A stretch of DNA of 64,000 nt from Isotricha intestinalis (GCA_023807065.1 JAJJLU010003471.1:1-64000); one strand, 5' to 3'; counted from the first letter of the stretch, positions 21,801-32,775 are shown. Notes: a model not told the origin generated them from the sequence alone. Numbers and translations are program-made.

Positions 21801-23136
21801 TGAAGAAAAAGAAAATGAAATTAAAAAATATAATGAAATTATTAATCAAATAAAATTAGATAATGAAAAAAATAATAATTTAAATAAAGAAAATTATGAA
21901 AAAGAAATAAATAATTTAAATGAAAAGATAAAAAAAATTGAGGAAGAATATAATAAAAATAAGAATGAATTAGAAAAAGAAAATGAAGAAAAAAAAGAAG
22001 AAATAAAAAATTTAAAAGAAGAAATAGAAAAAATAAAAAAAGAAAATATAATAGAAATAAATAAAATAAAAGAAGAAAATGAAATAAAAGATAAAAATAA
22101 AATGAATGAATTAAATAATTTAAAAGAAGAATTAAATAAGAAATATAAAGAAAATGAAGAAGAATTAAAAAGAATAAAAATAGAGTATAATAATAAATTA
22201 AATAAAAAATCAGAAGAAATAAAAAAAATAAAAGAAGAAAAAGAAAAAGAGAAAGATGATAATTATAAAAAATTAGATGAAAAAGATAAAGAATTAGATC
22301 TTTTACAAGATAAACAAGATCAATTAGAAGAAGAATATGAAAAAATTAATGAAGAAAAAGAAAAAGAAATTATTTTATTAAATAATAAATTATATGAAGA
22401 AGAAAATAAAAATATTAATTTAAAACAAATCACTGATGAACAAAGAAATATTATTGAAGATTTAAAAAATAAAATTAAAGAAATTCAAGAAAAAAATTTA
22501 AATATTATGAATGATATGAAAAATAATTTTAATGTTGATATTAAAAATCAATTAAATGATGAAATTTTAAAAAATAATATTTTAAAAGAAATCGCTGAAG
22601 AAGAAAGAGAAAAAAATAAGAAAATTCGTAAAAAATTTAAAGATGCTGTTTCTAAAAATGAAAAATTAATTAAAGAATTAGAAAAAAGAGATAAAGAATT
22701 AAATAAATATAAAAAGAATAATAATGAAGAAAAAGAAGAAAAAGAAGAAAAAAAAGAAGAAAAAAAAGAAGAAAAAAAAGAAGAAAAAAAAGAAGAAAAA
22801 AAAACAGAAAAAAAAAATAAAAAAGAAAAAAAAAAATCAATTAGAAATAAAGAAAAAGAAGAAAAAGAAAATGCAGAAAGAGCAAAAAAAAAACAAAATG
22901 AATTTATGTTAAAAAATGCAAATTTAAATTTAAAAGATTTAAGTTCAAGTGAAGATAGTTTTAGTGATAGTTCATATAGTATAAATAATAATAATGAAGA
23001 TAATGAAAATGATGATAATGAAAGAGAAGAAATTAATTATTTATCAAGTTCAAGTAAATCTTTTGATAATAAAAAAAACATTGAAAAAAAAAATATTAAT
23101 GATAATGAAAATATTAAAATTCAATCTTTTGTTTGA
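18836..23136 (+). CDS. Giant coiled-coil protein (1420 aa) with a 5' micro-intron
   Basis: The frame open from 18944 has no suitable early Met until 19120. An ATG at 18836 begins a short exon (18836-18905), and splicing out 18906-18943 restores the same frame (phase 1, codon AAA). Exon lengths sum to 4263 nt, or 1420 residues. Nearly the whole protein is heptad-rich Lys/Glu/Asn coiled coil, with a low-complexity KKEE block near 22730-22805 and a Ser/Asp-rich acidic tail. There is no head, motor or golgin signature. It could be a cytoskeletal, rootlet or tethering filament. It stops at TGA with an in-frame TAA 12 bases later. Coil similarity alone cannot give orthology. Confidence 0.75.
18906..18943 (+). 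other. Predicted 38-nt intron
   Basis: The donor is A|GTAAGA and the acceptor ATACAATAG|AA, phase 1. Reading through would hit TAA at once. Removal joins MSNDNIAINENNN-type N-terminal codons to the long downstream frame. Confidence 0.75.
22730..22805 (+). repeat. Coding microsatellite-like KKEE repeat
   Basis: Inside the giant coiled-coil gene the 12-base unit GAAGAAAAAAAA is repeated in tandem, coding KEEK repeats. Slippage here would change the protein length without disturbing the frame. Confidence 0.8.
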
Positions 23137-23245
23137 ATCATAAAATAATATATGTATTTATGTTATAATAATAATATTTTTTTTTCTTTATTTATTTTTT
23201 GATTTTTTGTTAAAATAAATTTTTTATTTTTTTTTTCTTTAATAA

Positions 23246-24211
23246 ATGAAAAAAAATAATGTACATAAAGATGATGGTAAATTAAGAAAAATGATTGTTG
23301 AGTTATTAAATACAAAAAAAGGAAATTTAAAAAAATCAAAAGTATTAATTTCTGATATTAATAAAGTTATTATAAAAGATCATTTAATTATGCAATTAAA
23401 AACAGAATATAATTATATTAAACAATTAAATGATAATTATATTAATTATTTAAATATTGCAGAAATATTAAAAAAAGAATGTAAAAAGAATAAAGAAAGT
23501 GTATTAAATTTAAGTAAATTTTTAAAATCAAATTTTAAAGAACAAATAAAAATAATTGAAAATTATGAAAATAAAATAAATATTTGTAAAGAAGATAAAG
23601 AAACAATAAATTCAATTAATTATGGAATAATAGAAGCAAAAAAAAAATATGAAAAAGTATTAAAAGATAAATTAAATAAATTAGAAAAAGAAATAAAAGA
23701 GAATAATAAAGAAATAACAGAACAAAAAATAAAAATAGAAGAATTAAAAGAATTAAAAATAAAAGAAAAAGAAGAATTAATTAAAGAAGAAGAGAATCAA
23801 AATAATAAATATAATGAATTAAAAAAAAAATATTTAATATTTAATAAAGAAGTAAATAAATTTGAAAATAAAATAAAAGAATTTGAGATTGAATTAAATG
23901 AAAAAACTGTTGAAATTGAAAATGTACATTTAGCAAATAAAATGATATTAAAAGAAAATAAAAATGTTGAATTAAGTGAACAAGAAATTAAAAATCAAAA
24001 TTTAAAAAATAAAGTTAAATCGTTAAAAAAAAAAATTGTTGAATTTTCTAATTCGAATTTATTAGAAGAGAATAATCTTGTTATTTCTCATAATAATTTA
24101 TATTCTCATCCTAATTTATTTCATAGTAAAAAAATTAATCCTGTTAATATTAAATTACATAAAAAATGCTTTTCTCCTGAAAGTAGAAAAAAATTAATTA
24201 TGAGTTTTTAA
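23246..24211 (+). CDS. Hypothetical coiled-coil protein
   Basis: A 321-residue protein. The N-terminus is basic with LRKMIVELLNTKKGN, the middle (about 120-265) is a continuous coiled coil and the C-terminal 60 residues are Asn/His/Ser-rich. It lies 110 bp after the giant coiled-coil gene on the same strand. No family is recognised. Cytoskeletal or ciliary roles are common for such proteins but are not shown here. Confidence 0.65.
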   Translation: MKKNNVHKDDGKLRKMIVELLNTKKGNLKKSKVLISDINKVIIKDHLIMQLKTEYNYIKQLNDNYINYLNIAEILKKECKKNKESVLNLSKFLKSNFKEQIKIIENYENKINICKEDKETINSINYGIIEAKKKYEKVLKDKLNKLEKEIKENNKEITEQKIKIEELKELKIKEKEELIKEEENQNNKYNELKKKYLIFNKEVNKFENKIKEFEIELNEKTVEIENVHLANKMILKENKNVELSEQEIKNQNLKNKVKSLKKKIVEFSNSNLLEENNLVISHNNLYSHPNLFHSKKINPVNIKLHKKCFSPESRKKLIMSF

Positions 24212-24406
24212 TTTTTTTTATATATTTTTTTTAATTTAAAAATAATATTCTTCTATGATTTTAATATTCTTATTTTATAATTTAAAAAGATTTCAAAAAA
24301 AATTTAAAAAAACGGATTTTAAAAATTTAAAAAAAATTTCAAAAATTAATATATAAAAAAAAAATATAAAAATCCATGAAAAGAACTAAATTATCATTAT
24401 AAAAAA

Positions 24407-24817
24407 ATGGATTCACCAGAGAATTATTTTTTAAAATTTGAACACCACAACTTTAAAAAAGGAATGGAAGATTTAGTAAACAAAAAAAAAAATATATTAG
24501 TTCACTTATACGGAGCAGAAGGTAAAGATGGAAGAAGTTGGTGTCCAGACTGTGAAATTTCAGAACCATATATTAAAGAAATTAAACCTTTAATAAAGAA
24601 AAAAGAAAAAGATAAAGAAATTTATTTTGTAGATATTCCTATTTCTTGGGATAAAAGAAGTGATTATAAAACTAATAAAATTTTAAAAGAAAGAAGAATT
24701 CCTACTTTAATTTATTTCTATCAAGGAAGAGAAATGGGAAGATTAGTCGAAGGAGAAATGGCTGAAAGGCAAAATATTTTTGATTTTGTTGAACAAATTT
24801 ATAGTGATGATTATTAA
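24407..24817 (+). CDS. TXNDC17: TXNDC17-type thioredoxin-like protein (TRP14)
   Basis: A 136-residue protein with a single thioredoxin fold. The active site is WCPDC (Trp45-Cys49), characteristic of TXNDC17/TRP14 rather than the WCGPC of classical thioredoxin. The preceding AEGKDGRSWCPDC matches the family's G-x-SWCPDC pattern, and the cis-Pro is in RRIPTLIYF (near 104). Family members are cytosolic disulphide reductases that reduce small disulphides and regulatory thiols. Length matches the family (about 120-140). It carries no signal peptide. Confidence 0.93.
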   Translation: MDSPENYFLKFEHHNFKKGMEDLVNKKKNILVHLYGAEGKDGRSWCPDCEISEPYIKEIKPLIKKKEKDKEIYFVDIPISWDKRSDYKTNKILKERRIPTLIYFYQGREMGRLVEGEMAERQNIFDFVEQIYSDDY

Positions 24818-24983
24818 GGAAATATTTAATAAAATTAGGTTTTTAATATTTTTTCTTTTTTTTCTGTCTTTTTTTTGTGTAATAATAGATTTTAAGAATA
24901 TGTTTTATATCTTTTATTTTTTAATTTTTTAATCTTTCATTAATTATTTTAACTAATTTATAATTATATATTTATATTTATTA

Positions 24984-27014
24984 TTAGATTTCATTTTTTG
25001 GAATTATTGTTGAGCATAAGGGTAAAATATAATTTCCTGAATTAAATAAATTATTTTTTTTTGTTTTTAATATTCTTTGACTATAATTTAAACTTTGATT
25101 TAAAGAAAAAATTAAATCAGAGGAATGATTAAAATTTCTTTTTGAATTACTTTTTTTTTCTCTATTAGAATAAATGATTTTAAACATTGAATTATTTAAT
25201 TTTTTCTTGATAAGATTTTTATCATTATTATTTATATCATTTGGAAAATACTTTTTTAAATTTTTAATATTAATATTTTCTTTATTAATTTTTTGACTGT
25301 ATGAATAATTTCTTGAATAACAATTTGATTTATTTAAAATAAATTGAGAAATAAAAGTTTTATTAAAATTAGGTTTTTTTTCTTTTAATTTTTTAGGTGA
25401 TAATAATTTATTTATTTTTATTTTTCTTAATCTTCCTTTTTCTTCTAAAATTTTATTATTAATTAATTCTTCTCTATATATTATTTTTATTTCATTTGAT
25501 AATTCATTATAATTTTTATAATAAATATCAATTATTGAATCTCTATGTTTTATAATATTTTTAAAAAATTTATTTAATACTCCATAAATATTATGTGCTA
25601 TTAATTTAGGTTTTAATCTATAAACTAAATTAAAATCTTTTTTGGCTATTAATGTTGAATTATAATTATATTTATTTTCTATATCAAGGATTATTTTAAT
25701 GTTTTTTTTCTTTTCTTTTTCATTAAAATCTAAACTATAATTATGATAATATCTATTTGATTTATCATTTCTTATTATTTTATTATTAAAAAATATATTT
25801 CTTGGATTTTGCTTTTCAAAAAAATTATTAAAAATATCATTAATTTTATTATTATCATTTTCTTTTTGAATTTTCTTTTCAATTTCTTTATATTTTTTAT
25901 AATATAATTCATAATTTTTAATAGATTCAAGTCCAATAAATTCTCCTTTAGATAAATTAAGTAAAATTGGTAATTTCAAATAATATTCATAATCATTTTT
26001 ATTTAAATTAATATTCTTTTGTTTACTCTTATTATTAATATTTTTTAAATTAATAAAATGAGTATTACTTTGATTTAAATTAATTTTATTATTATCATTT
26101 TCACTTAAGAAATTATAATCTTTCTTATAAATAATATTTCTTTTAACAGCAAATTCTCCATCATAAATAATATATAAGTATTCAGCAGGTTGACCTTCAA
26201 AATATAATATATCATTTTTTTTAAGAACAATTTTATCCAAAGTTCTATCTATAATTTCTAAAAAATTACTTTTTGAAAAAGGAGGTATTGATTCATAAAT
26301 AAAATTTTTTTGAAATTGATGATTTCTTCTCATAATTTTTAATAAATAAGTATTAAATTTTTCTTTTGATAAATATAATAAATCACAATTTTCAAGAGAA
26401 AAAGAAGATGAAATTCTGATTATTTTATTATCTATTAATTCTAATTCACCAAAACAATCTCCATCATTTAATATTGTATATTTTTTTTCATAATCATTTT
26501 TTTCATTATTTAAACTCTCAATTGAAACTTTACCTTGAATAATAAGATAAAAATAATCTACTGAATCATTTTTATTAAATATAAATTTATTTTTTGGAAT
26601 ATGAATATATTGAAAATTATTTAATATATTATTTAAATGATAATCATTAATACGGTTTATATAAATAAATTTCTGAAAAGAAAAAATTTTTTTCATTATT
26701 CCTAACATTAAAGGTATATTTCTTAATGAAGGATTTATTATTTCTATTTTATTTATATTATTTTCTTTTGATAATTGTTTATCTGGAATTTTTTCTTTTT
26801 GAATTTCTTTTATTAACATTCTTATAAGAGATTTTTCAGTTTTTTGTAAATATTTTCTTAATATTAATTGAGATGAAATGTATTTATCAAATTTTGGATT
26901 TATTATATTTAAATTTTTATTATTATCATCATTTATTTTTTCTGTTTTTTCTATTTTGGAAATTTTTTTTTTTTCTCCATTTAAATTCATGTTTAATTTT
27001 TTTTTTTTCTTCAT
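24984..27014 (-). CDS. Protein with two cyclic-nucleotide-binding domains
   Basis: A 676-residue protein with two CNB beta-barrels. The first, about residues 135-235, has FIFNKNDSVDYFYLIIQGKVSIE and GDCFGELELIDNKIIRISS. The second, about 245-385, has ILYFEGQPAEYLYIIYDGEFAVKR and is interrupted by a long Asn-rich loop before KGEFIGLESI. The phosphate-binding cassette of the first is close to consensus, while that of the second lacks the usual Arg. The C-terminal half is basic and Asn-rich with no kinase or channel. It resembles ciliate/apicomplexan CNB scaffold proteins. The N-terminus is uncertain: an upstream ATG at 27072 would join in frame if the 12-A run at 27014-27000 were one base shorter or two longer. 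Confidence 0.82.
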   Translation of the reverse strand: MKKKKKLNMNLNGEKKKISKIEKTEKINDDNNKNLNIINPKFDKYISSQLILRKYLQKTEKSLIRMLIKEIQKEKIPDKQLSKENNINKIEIINPSLRNIPLMLGIMKKIFSFQKFIYINRINDYHLNNILNNFQYIHIPKNKFIFNKNDSVDYFYLIIQGKVSIESLNNEKNDYEKKYTILNDGDCFGELELIDNKIIRISSSFSLENCDLLYLSKEKFNTYLLKIMRRNHQFQKNFIYESIPPFSKSNFLEIIDRTLDKIVLKKNDILYFEGQPAEYLYIIYDGEFAVKRNIIYKKDYNFLSENDNNKINLNQSNTHFINLKNINNKSKQKNINLNKNDYEYYLKLPILLNLSKGEFIGLESIKNYELYYKKYKEIEKKIQKENDNNKINDIFNNFFEKQNPRNIFFNNKIIRNDKSNRYYHNYSLDFNEKEKKKNIKIILDIENKYNYNSTLIAKKDFNLVYRLKPKLIAHNIYGVLNKFFKNIIKHRDSIIDIYYKNYNELSNEIKIIYREELINNKILEEKGRLRKIKINKLLSPKKLKEKKPNFNKTFISQFILNKSNCYSRNYSYSQKINKENINIKNLKKYFPNDINNNDKNLIKKKLNNSMFKIIYSNREKKSNSKRNFNHSSDLIFSLNQSLNYSQRILKTKKNNLFNSGNYILPLCSTIIPKNEI

Positions 27015-27072
27015 TTAATTTATTATTTATTTCTTTTGATAATTTCAGTGAAGAAACTAAAAAATTTGACAT

Positions 27073-27509
27073 TATTATTTAAAATCAATTATTTGTTTAT
27101 TAACAAATTATAAATTATTTACATTGTAATTTGATTTTTTTTTATTAAATGTATATAAATTAAATTTAATTTTAAATTTAAAATTTTTAAATTTTCTTCA
27201 TCCAAATCATTAATTATTTGATTTCATTAAATATTTAAACAACTATAAAGAAAAAAAATAAAGAAAAAAAAATTCATAATGTTTAATTAAATATAAATAA
27301 TTTCATTTTTTTCTCTAAAATACTTTTAACTTTTTATTCTAAAAACATATTTATTCATTCACGTAAATCATCTAATCAAATAAAATATATAAAAAATTGC
27401 TTTGAATGATTTAATACTAAAATAATTATTTATTTATAATAATTCTATAAAAACAAAAGAATTAATTATATTAGTATAATAAACTCCAACAATTAATTTA
27501 ATATAAAAA
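27073..27509. other. Divergent intergenic region before ATG8
   Basis: About 440 bp of AT-rich sequence between the CNB gene and ATG8. No frame or RNA is recognised. It presumably carries both promoters. Confidence 0.4.
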
Positions 27510-27878
27510 ATGAAAATGATAGGTCAATTTAATTATAAAATACAATTTAATTTAGAAGAAAGAAAAAAAGATTTTGAAAAAGCAATGAAAAATTGTACTA
27601 ATAAAATCCCAGTAATTATAGAAAGAGGATATAATTCTACATTGAAACAAATAAAAAAAACAAAATATTTACTTCCAAGTGATTTAAAAATAGGTGAATT
27701 AATGAGGTTAATTCATAATAAATTAGAACTTAATTATAAAACTGCAATTTTTTTGTTAGTTGCTTCAAAATTTGCTATTACTGGTAGTGAATTACTTTCT
27801 GAAATATATAAGAAATATAAAGATAAGGATGATAAATTTTTATATATTTCTTATATTGAACAACAAACTTTTGGATAA
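27510..27878 (+). CDS. ATG8: Autophagy ubiquitin-like protein ATG8 (LC3/GABARAP)
   Basis: A 122-residue protein covering the whole ATG8 fold. It shows the N-terminal helical segment, IPVIIERG, the hydrophobic-pocket strand KTKYLLPSDLKIGELMRLI, FLLVASKF and the C-terminal YISYIEQQTFG. It becomes conjugated to phosphatidylethanolamine on autophagosomes through ATG7 and ATG3. The chain ends exactly at the acceptor glycine (Gly122), so no ATG4 priming cut is needed, as in apicomplexan ATG8. The usual YVDG-type loop residues are diverged, but length and motif order are right. Confidence 0.95.
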   Translation: MKMIGQFNYKIQFNLEERKKDFEKAMKNCTNKIPVIIERGYNSTLKQIKKTKYLLPSDLKIGELMRLIHNKLELNYKTAIFLLVASKFAITGSELLSEIYKKYKDKDDKFLYISYIEQQTFG

Positions 27879-28113
27879 TATTTATTTATAGTATACTAAT
27901 AAATAATAAATATAATAAATAGCTTTTTTTTTATTAATTTACAATTTTTTATTTTTCTTTTTTTTTTTTGAAAGAAACGTTAATGTTATTTATAATTGTT
28001 ATTATTATTAATAATTAAAAAAATTAAAGGTCACTGATAACAAATAAAATTTTTTCTAAAATTTTTTAATTGATTTAATTAAAATCAAAAAAATTTAAAA
28101 AAAATAAAATATA

Positions 28114-29304
28114 ATGATAGATTCTGAAGTTTTTGACAGAACTTTATCTCAAAGAAATGATGAAATAGATTCTTTAAAAAGAAGGTACGAATCAATGGTA
28201 GATGAATATGAAAAAAAAGTTCATAAATTAATGGAATCAATAAACAATTTAAAGGAAAAAAATGCAGAATTAGAAGAATTATCACATGAAAATAAAAAAG
28301 TAGAAGTGATAAAAAATTTAAGAAATGAGAAAAAAGATCAAGACTTAGTAATTTCCTTATTAAGAAAATATGTTCAAAATGATAGTAAAATAGATAAATA
28401 TTTAATGAAAGAATATAAAAAGCGTAATGAATCAAAATATATTTCATATGATGAATTAAATCAAAAATATAAAAATTTAGAAAATACAATAAAAAAAATA
28501 AAATTACAAATTCCAGATGAAAAAACAATAAAAAAAAAAGGAACAAAAAAAAGAAGATCAAGTATATATATGAATGATGATGCAGCAATTCAATTAAAAG
28601 TAAATGAGAAATTTAAAGAACAAATAAAAGATTATGATAATAAAATAAATCAATTAAGATATGAAAATGAGAAATTAATATTGCAAAAGCAAAAAATGCA
28701 AGATATACAAAATAAATTATTAGAAAAATTAAAAAATTATAATAATGAAGCAGGTGAAATGAATTCAGTATATAATGGAATTAAAAAAGATTTAAGAGAT
28801 GAATCTGATAGTATAATAAATGATTTAAAGGTAAATATTGGTATTATGGAAATTGAAAATGAAAAATTAAAAAATAGAATTTTTGAATTATTAAATATTG
28901 GTGATAGTAGTAAAAAAGAAGATAGAGATAAAATATTAAATTTAACTAAAGAAATTGATATTGTTAGAAAAGAATTAGATAATAAAAAAGAAGAAGCTGA
29001 AGTTTATAAAGAACAATTAATAAATATTAAAAAAGAATTAGGTAAATTAGATTCCAGAGAAAATAAAAAATATAATAAATTAAATGATGAAATGAAAAAT
29101 ATTAATTTGAACAAAGATAAATTAAAATCAAATATTAATAAATTAAAAAATACTGTTAATGAAAAAAATGAAGAAATTCAAAATTTAAGAGAAAAAAATG
29201 ATGAATTAACTGAAGTTTTAGAAATTAAAGAACAAGAAATTGAATTATTAAATCAAAAAATAGGAGAATTTGAAGATATTTTTATTAAAAATAGAAGAAA
29301 ATAA
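28114..29304 (+). CDS. Hypothetical coiled-coil protein
   Basis: A 396-residue, almost wholly coiled-coil protein. The first 60 residues are a charged coil (RNDEIDSLKRRYESM), a short break at about 140-165 contains KKRRSSIYMNDDAAIQL with likely phosphorylatable serines, and then another 230 residues of coil run to NRRK at the end. No family is recognised. It lies between ATG8 and PKG on the same strand, 143 bp before the PKG start. Its even sequence suggests a structural or adaptor protein. Confidence 0.65.
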   Translation: MIDSEVFDRTLSQRNDEIDSLKRRYESMVDEYEKKVHKLMESINNLKEKNAELEELSHENKKVEVIKNLRNEKKDQDLVISLLRKYVQNDSKIDKYLMKEYKKRNESKYISYDELNQKYKNLENTIKKIKLQIPDEKTIKKKGTKKRRSSIYMNDDAAIQLKVNEKFKEQIKDYDNKINQLRYENEKLILQKQKMQDIQNKLLEKLKNYNNEAGEMNSVYNGIKKDLRDESDSIINDLKVNIGIMEIENEKLKNRIFELLNIGDSSKKEDRDKILNLTKEIDIVRKELDNKKEEAEVYKEQLINIKKELGKLDSRENKKYNKLNDEMKNINLNKDKLKSNINKLKNTVNEKNEEIQNLREKNDELTEVLEIKEQEIELLNQKIGEFEDIFIKNRRK

Positions 29305-29446
29305 ATAAATATAATTTTTTTATATTTTTCTAAACAAAACAAATAATTTAAATTATCATAAAAACATTAAAAAAATAAAAAACAAATTTTTATTCAATTA
29401 AAAAAAAATTGTATTAAAAAAAAACCCAATAAAAAATTTAAATAAA

Positions 29447-32187
29447 ATGGGTTGTATGTCAAATAAAAGTAATTAAAAATTTTATAATTTCCAATTGACA
29501 CTATAGAAAACATAATAGTGAATCAGAAAGGTAAAGCAAAGTCGGATTCACTAGATGATATAGAGGATAAGAAGATAATAATATACGAAGGAAAACAACT
29601 TAAAGAACAAAATCAGAATGAAAATCCAATAACAACTCAATTTGACACAGGATTATCAGGAACAAAAATTCCAAAAAAATTAACAAATTCAGAGAAAGAA
29701 CAAATAAAGAAAAAATTATCACAACATTTTCTTTTTAAAGATAAATCACCAGATACAATAGATTCATTAATTAATAAGATAGAAATAATAAAAATTCAAC
29801 CTAATACAAATATTTATAAAGAAGGTGAAAAAGGAGATTATTTTTATTTAATTAAACAAGGTTTAATTCAAATAACAAGTAATCAAATGAATGGAAAAAG
29901 ATTTTATAAAGCTGGAGATACATTTGGTGAACTTGCTTTATTAGAAAGAAAAAAAAGAACTGAAACTGCTTCAACTATTGATTATTGTTTATTATATGTT
30001 TTAGATGGAAAAATTTTCAGAGAAATTGTTAATACTATTAATAAACAAGAATTAGAAGATAGATTAAAATTTATTGAATTAGTTCCTATATTCGAATCTA
30101 TGGAAAATATTAAATTAAATTCTATTGCTTCTTCTATGTATAATTGTACTTTTGATATTGGACAAAATATTTTTAAAGAAGGTGATATTGGAGATAGTTT
30201 ATTTATTATTAAAAATGGAGAAGTTGATTGTGAAAAAGATAATAAAGTTATTAGAGTTTTAAAATCAAGAGATATATTTGGAGAATATGCTGTTTTATTT
30301 GATATTCCAAGAAGTTTAAGTTGTTGTGCTAAAACTAAAGTTAATTGCTTTCAGATTTCTAATACTCAATTAATTGAAACTTTAGGAAAAGATTATAAAT
30401 ATATTATTCTCAAATCTATTATTAAACAAGCTTTTAAATTCAGTAAACATTTAAGTTTATTTGCTGGGGAAAGTTATTTAGAACCTTTGTTTTTAAAAAG
30501 TGAAATTAAGTTATTTAATGATAAGGAAATTATAATTAAAAAAGAAGATTATAAAAATAAGGATAAGAAAATATTATATGTTGTAATATGTGGAAATTTA
30601 ACTTTTGGAAATTCAAATAAAGCAGAAATAATATGTAGAAGAGGACAATTATTTGGAGAAGATTTTTTAAAGACAGATTATGTATTAAAAAACGATATTT
30701 ATGCTCAAGGTGAATGTAGATTAGTAGAAATCATATGGGAGAATATTGAAAATACATTAGGAATTACTGAGAAAATGCCAAAAAAAAAAACTTTAAGTTT
30801 CTTTTCTCAATTAGAATATATGAAAAGAACTGAAATGTTTAGAAATACTTCAGATCAAAGATTAATGAAAATTTGTTCTTTAATGAAGAAAGAAAAATAT
30901 AAAGAAGGAGAAGCAATATTTAAAGAAGGTGAAATAGGAGATAAATTTTATTTGATTAAAAAAGGGAAAGTTAAAGTTTTAAAAAATAATAAAGTTATAA
31001 GAGAAATTGAAGAAGGAAATTGCTTTGGTGAATTAGCTTTATTAGTTAATGAACCTAGATCTGCAACAATTGAAGCATCTCAAAAATGCACTTTATATGT
31101 TTTAACTAAGAAAGATTTTGATGAAACTATTGATAAAAATATGTTAGAATATTTACAAAAGAAAATTGCATTACAAGATAATTTTAATATGACTTTAAAT
31201 GATTTATTTTTTGTGAAAAATTTAGGAAGAGGAAAATTTGGTAATGTTGCTTTAGTACATGATAAAAAGAATTATTATGCAATAAAAGCAGTAAGTCGAA
31301 ATGCAGCAGAAAGACAGAAAATATTAATAAAATATTTTTTAGAAGAAAGAAGAGTTTTATTAAAATTAGATCATCCTTTTGTAATGAAATTAGTAAGAAC
31401 ATTTAAAAACCAAGAAAATGTATTTTACTTAACAGAATATATAAATGGTAAAGTATTAGGAAAATATTTAGAAGGAAAACCTCAAAGTCAATTTCACAAT
31501 AAATCAGAAACTCAATTTTACATATCTTTCCTATTTATAATATTAGATTATTTAAATAGTAAAAATATAATTCACAGAGATTTAAAGCCAGATAATATAA
31601 TGATAGATGAGAAAGGATATATAAAATTAATAGATTTTGGAACAGCATTAAATATAAAAGATTTTACATCAACAATAACAGGAACACCACATTATATAGC
31701 ACCAGAAGTTTTAATAGGAAAAGGATATTCATATAGTTGTGATTATTGGTCAGTTGGAATTATTACTCATGAATTATATTATAATTATTATCCTTTTGGA
31801 AATGATGCTACTGATCCTATGGAAGTTTATAGAGAAGTTTTAAAAAAAGAAGATAATTTACCTATGAAAGGTGACCCTGTTGTTAATAGTTTCATTAGAA
31901 ATTTATTAAAAAAAAAAGTTTCTAAAAGATTATGTAGCTTAGATTCTGCTAAAAAACATGCTTTTTTTAATGGATTTAATTGGGGTGATATTATCGATTT
32001 TAAAGCTGTTCCACCTTTTGTTCCTAAAAGTAATGCTGTTAAAAAATTCTCAGAATGTCAACAAAATTATATTGAACATTTGACTATGGAAAATATGAAG
32101 AAAGGAGGACAAAATCAAAGCTTGTTAAGTAGTTATGATGATGATGGAAGCATTTCTTATCCTAAAAATTGGGTTGATGAGTTTTAA
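29447..32187 (+). CDS. PKG: cGMP-dependent protein kinase (PKG), four CNB domains, N-myristoyl start
   Basis: Two exons, 29447-29468 and 29507-32187, give 900 residues. The first exon encodes MGCMSNK, a myristoylation signal with an adjacent Cys for palmitoylation. Four CNB domains follow, with cassettes FGELALLERKKRTETAS, FGEYAVLFDIPRSLS, a degenerate third (FGEDFLKTDY, no Arg) and FGELALLVNEPRSAT. The kinase has P-loop GRGKFG (581-586), Lys601, gatekeeper Thr650, HRDLKPDN (697-704), DFG (717-719) and GTPHYIAPE. This four-CNB plan with a dead third domain is that of apicomplexan and ciliate PKG. It phosphorylates Ser/Thr targets on membranes in response to cGMP. cAMP binding cannot be excluded from sequence alone. 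Confidence 0.95.
29469..29506 (+). other. Predicted 38-nt intron in the PKG gene
   Basis: The donor is A|GTAATT and the acceptor GACACTATAG|AA, phase 1, restoring codon AAA. Without splicing the first exon stops after nine codons, and the long frame has no ATG until well inside the first CNB region. Confidence 0.85.
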
Positions 32188-32361
32188 AAATATAAATTAA
32201 TAAAAAAAGGATTTTATTTTTTTTTAGTTAATGTTACTGCTATTTTGTATATTTATTATAATAATATATATTTTAAAAATGTGATTTTATTTTTCAATTG
32301 TTTTATATTTATATTTTGTTATTGTTTTTAATATATATTTATTTATTTAAATAAAAGAATA

Positions 32362-32775
32362 ATGGAGAAGACTTTCATAAATAAAATAAAAAATAATGGT
32401 GAATTAATTGTTTTTATATTTTTCTTTTTATTATTTACTTTTCGTTTATTTATTGATTCTTCAATACCAAAATCATATAATCAAAATTATAAAGAAAATA
32501 TTGAAAGAATTAAAAATGAATTAAAAGATATTGATGAAACATCTTTAAAAACAAATAATATAAATAAACAAAAAAAAAGTTTTGGTATTTTTCATATAAT
32601 AATATGTTTATTTTTGGTTTTTGTTTGTATTTCATTTTGTATTTTATCAGTTAAAAGAAATTATTCTCGTCATGTTAATTTTGAAGAAGAAAATGTTGAA
32701 TATTTTATTAGAACAGTACATTCATCAAATTTTGATACTAATGATGAATCTTTTTTTAAAGATATTTTTCTTTAA
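32362..32775 (+). CDS. Hypothetical small two-span membrane protein
   Basis: A 137-residue protein. There is one hydrophobic helix near residues 14-33 (LIVFIFFFLLFTFRLFI) and a second near 76-95 (IIICLFLVFVCISFCILSV), separated by a Lys/Asn-rich loop, and a Phe/Glu/Asp-rich tail. No cleavable signal pattern is obvious, so it may be a double-pass membrane protein or have a signal-anchor. No family is recognised. Confidence 0.55.
   Translation: MEKTFINKIKNNGELIVFIFFFLLFTFRLFIDSSIPKSYNQNYKENIERIKNELKDIDETSLKTNNINKQKKSFGIFHIIICLFLVFVCISFCILSVKRNYSRHVNFEEENVEYFIRTVHSSNFDTNDESFFKDIFL

Noticed and set aside
22700..22920. Possible CRISPR or transposon-like repeat
   Set aside because: The periodicity is an in-frame KKEE codon repeat. 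No spacers, terminal inverted repeats or transposase are present.
28028..28045. Possible C/D-box snoRNA (GGTCACTGATAAC)
   Set aside because: A D-box-like CTGA is present but no convincing C box and terminal stem in the expected distance.
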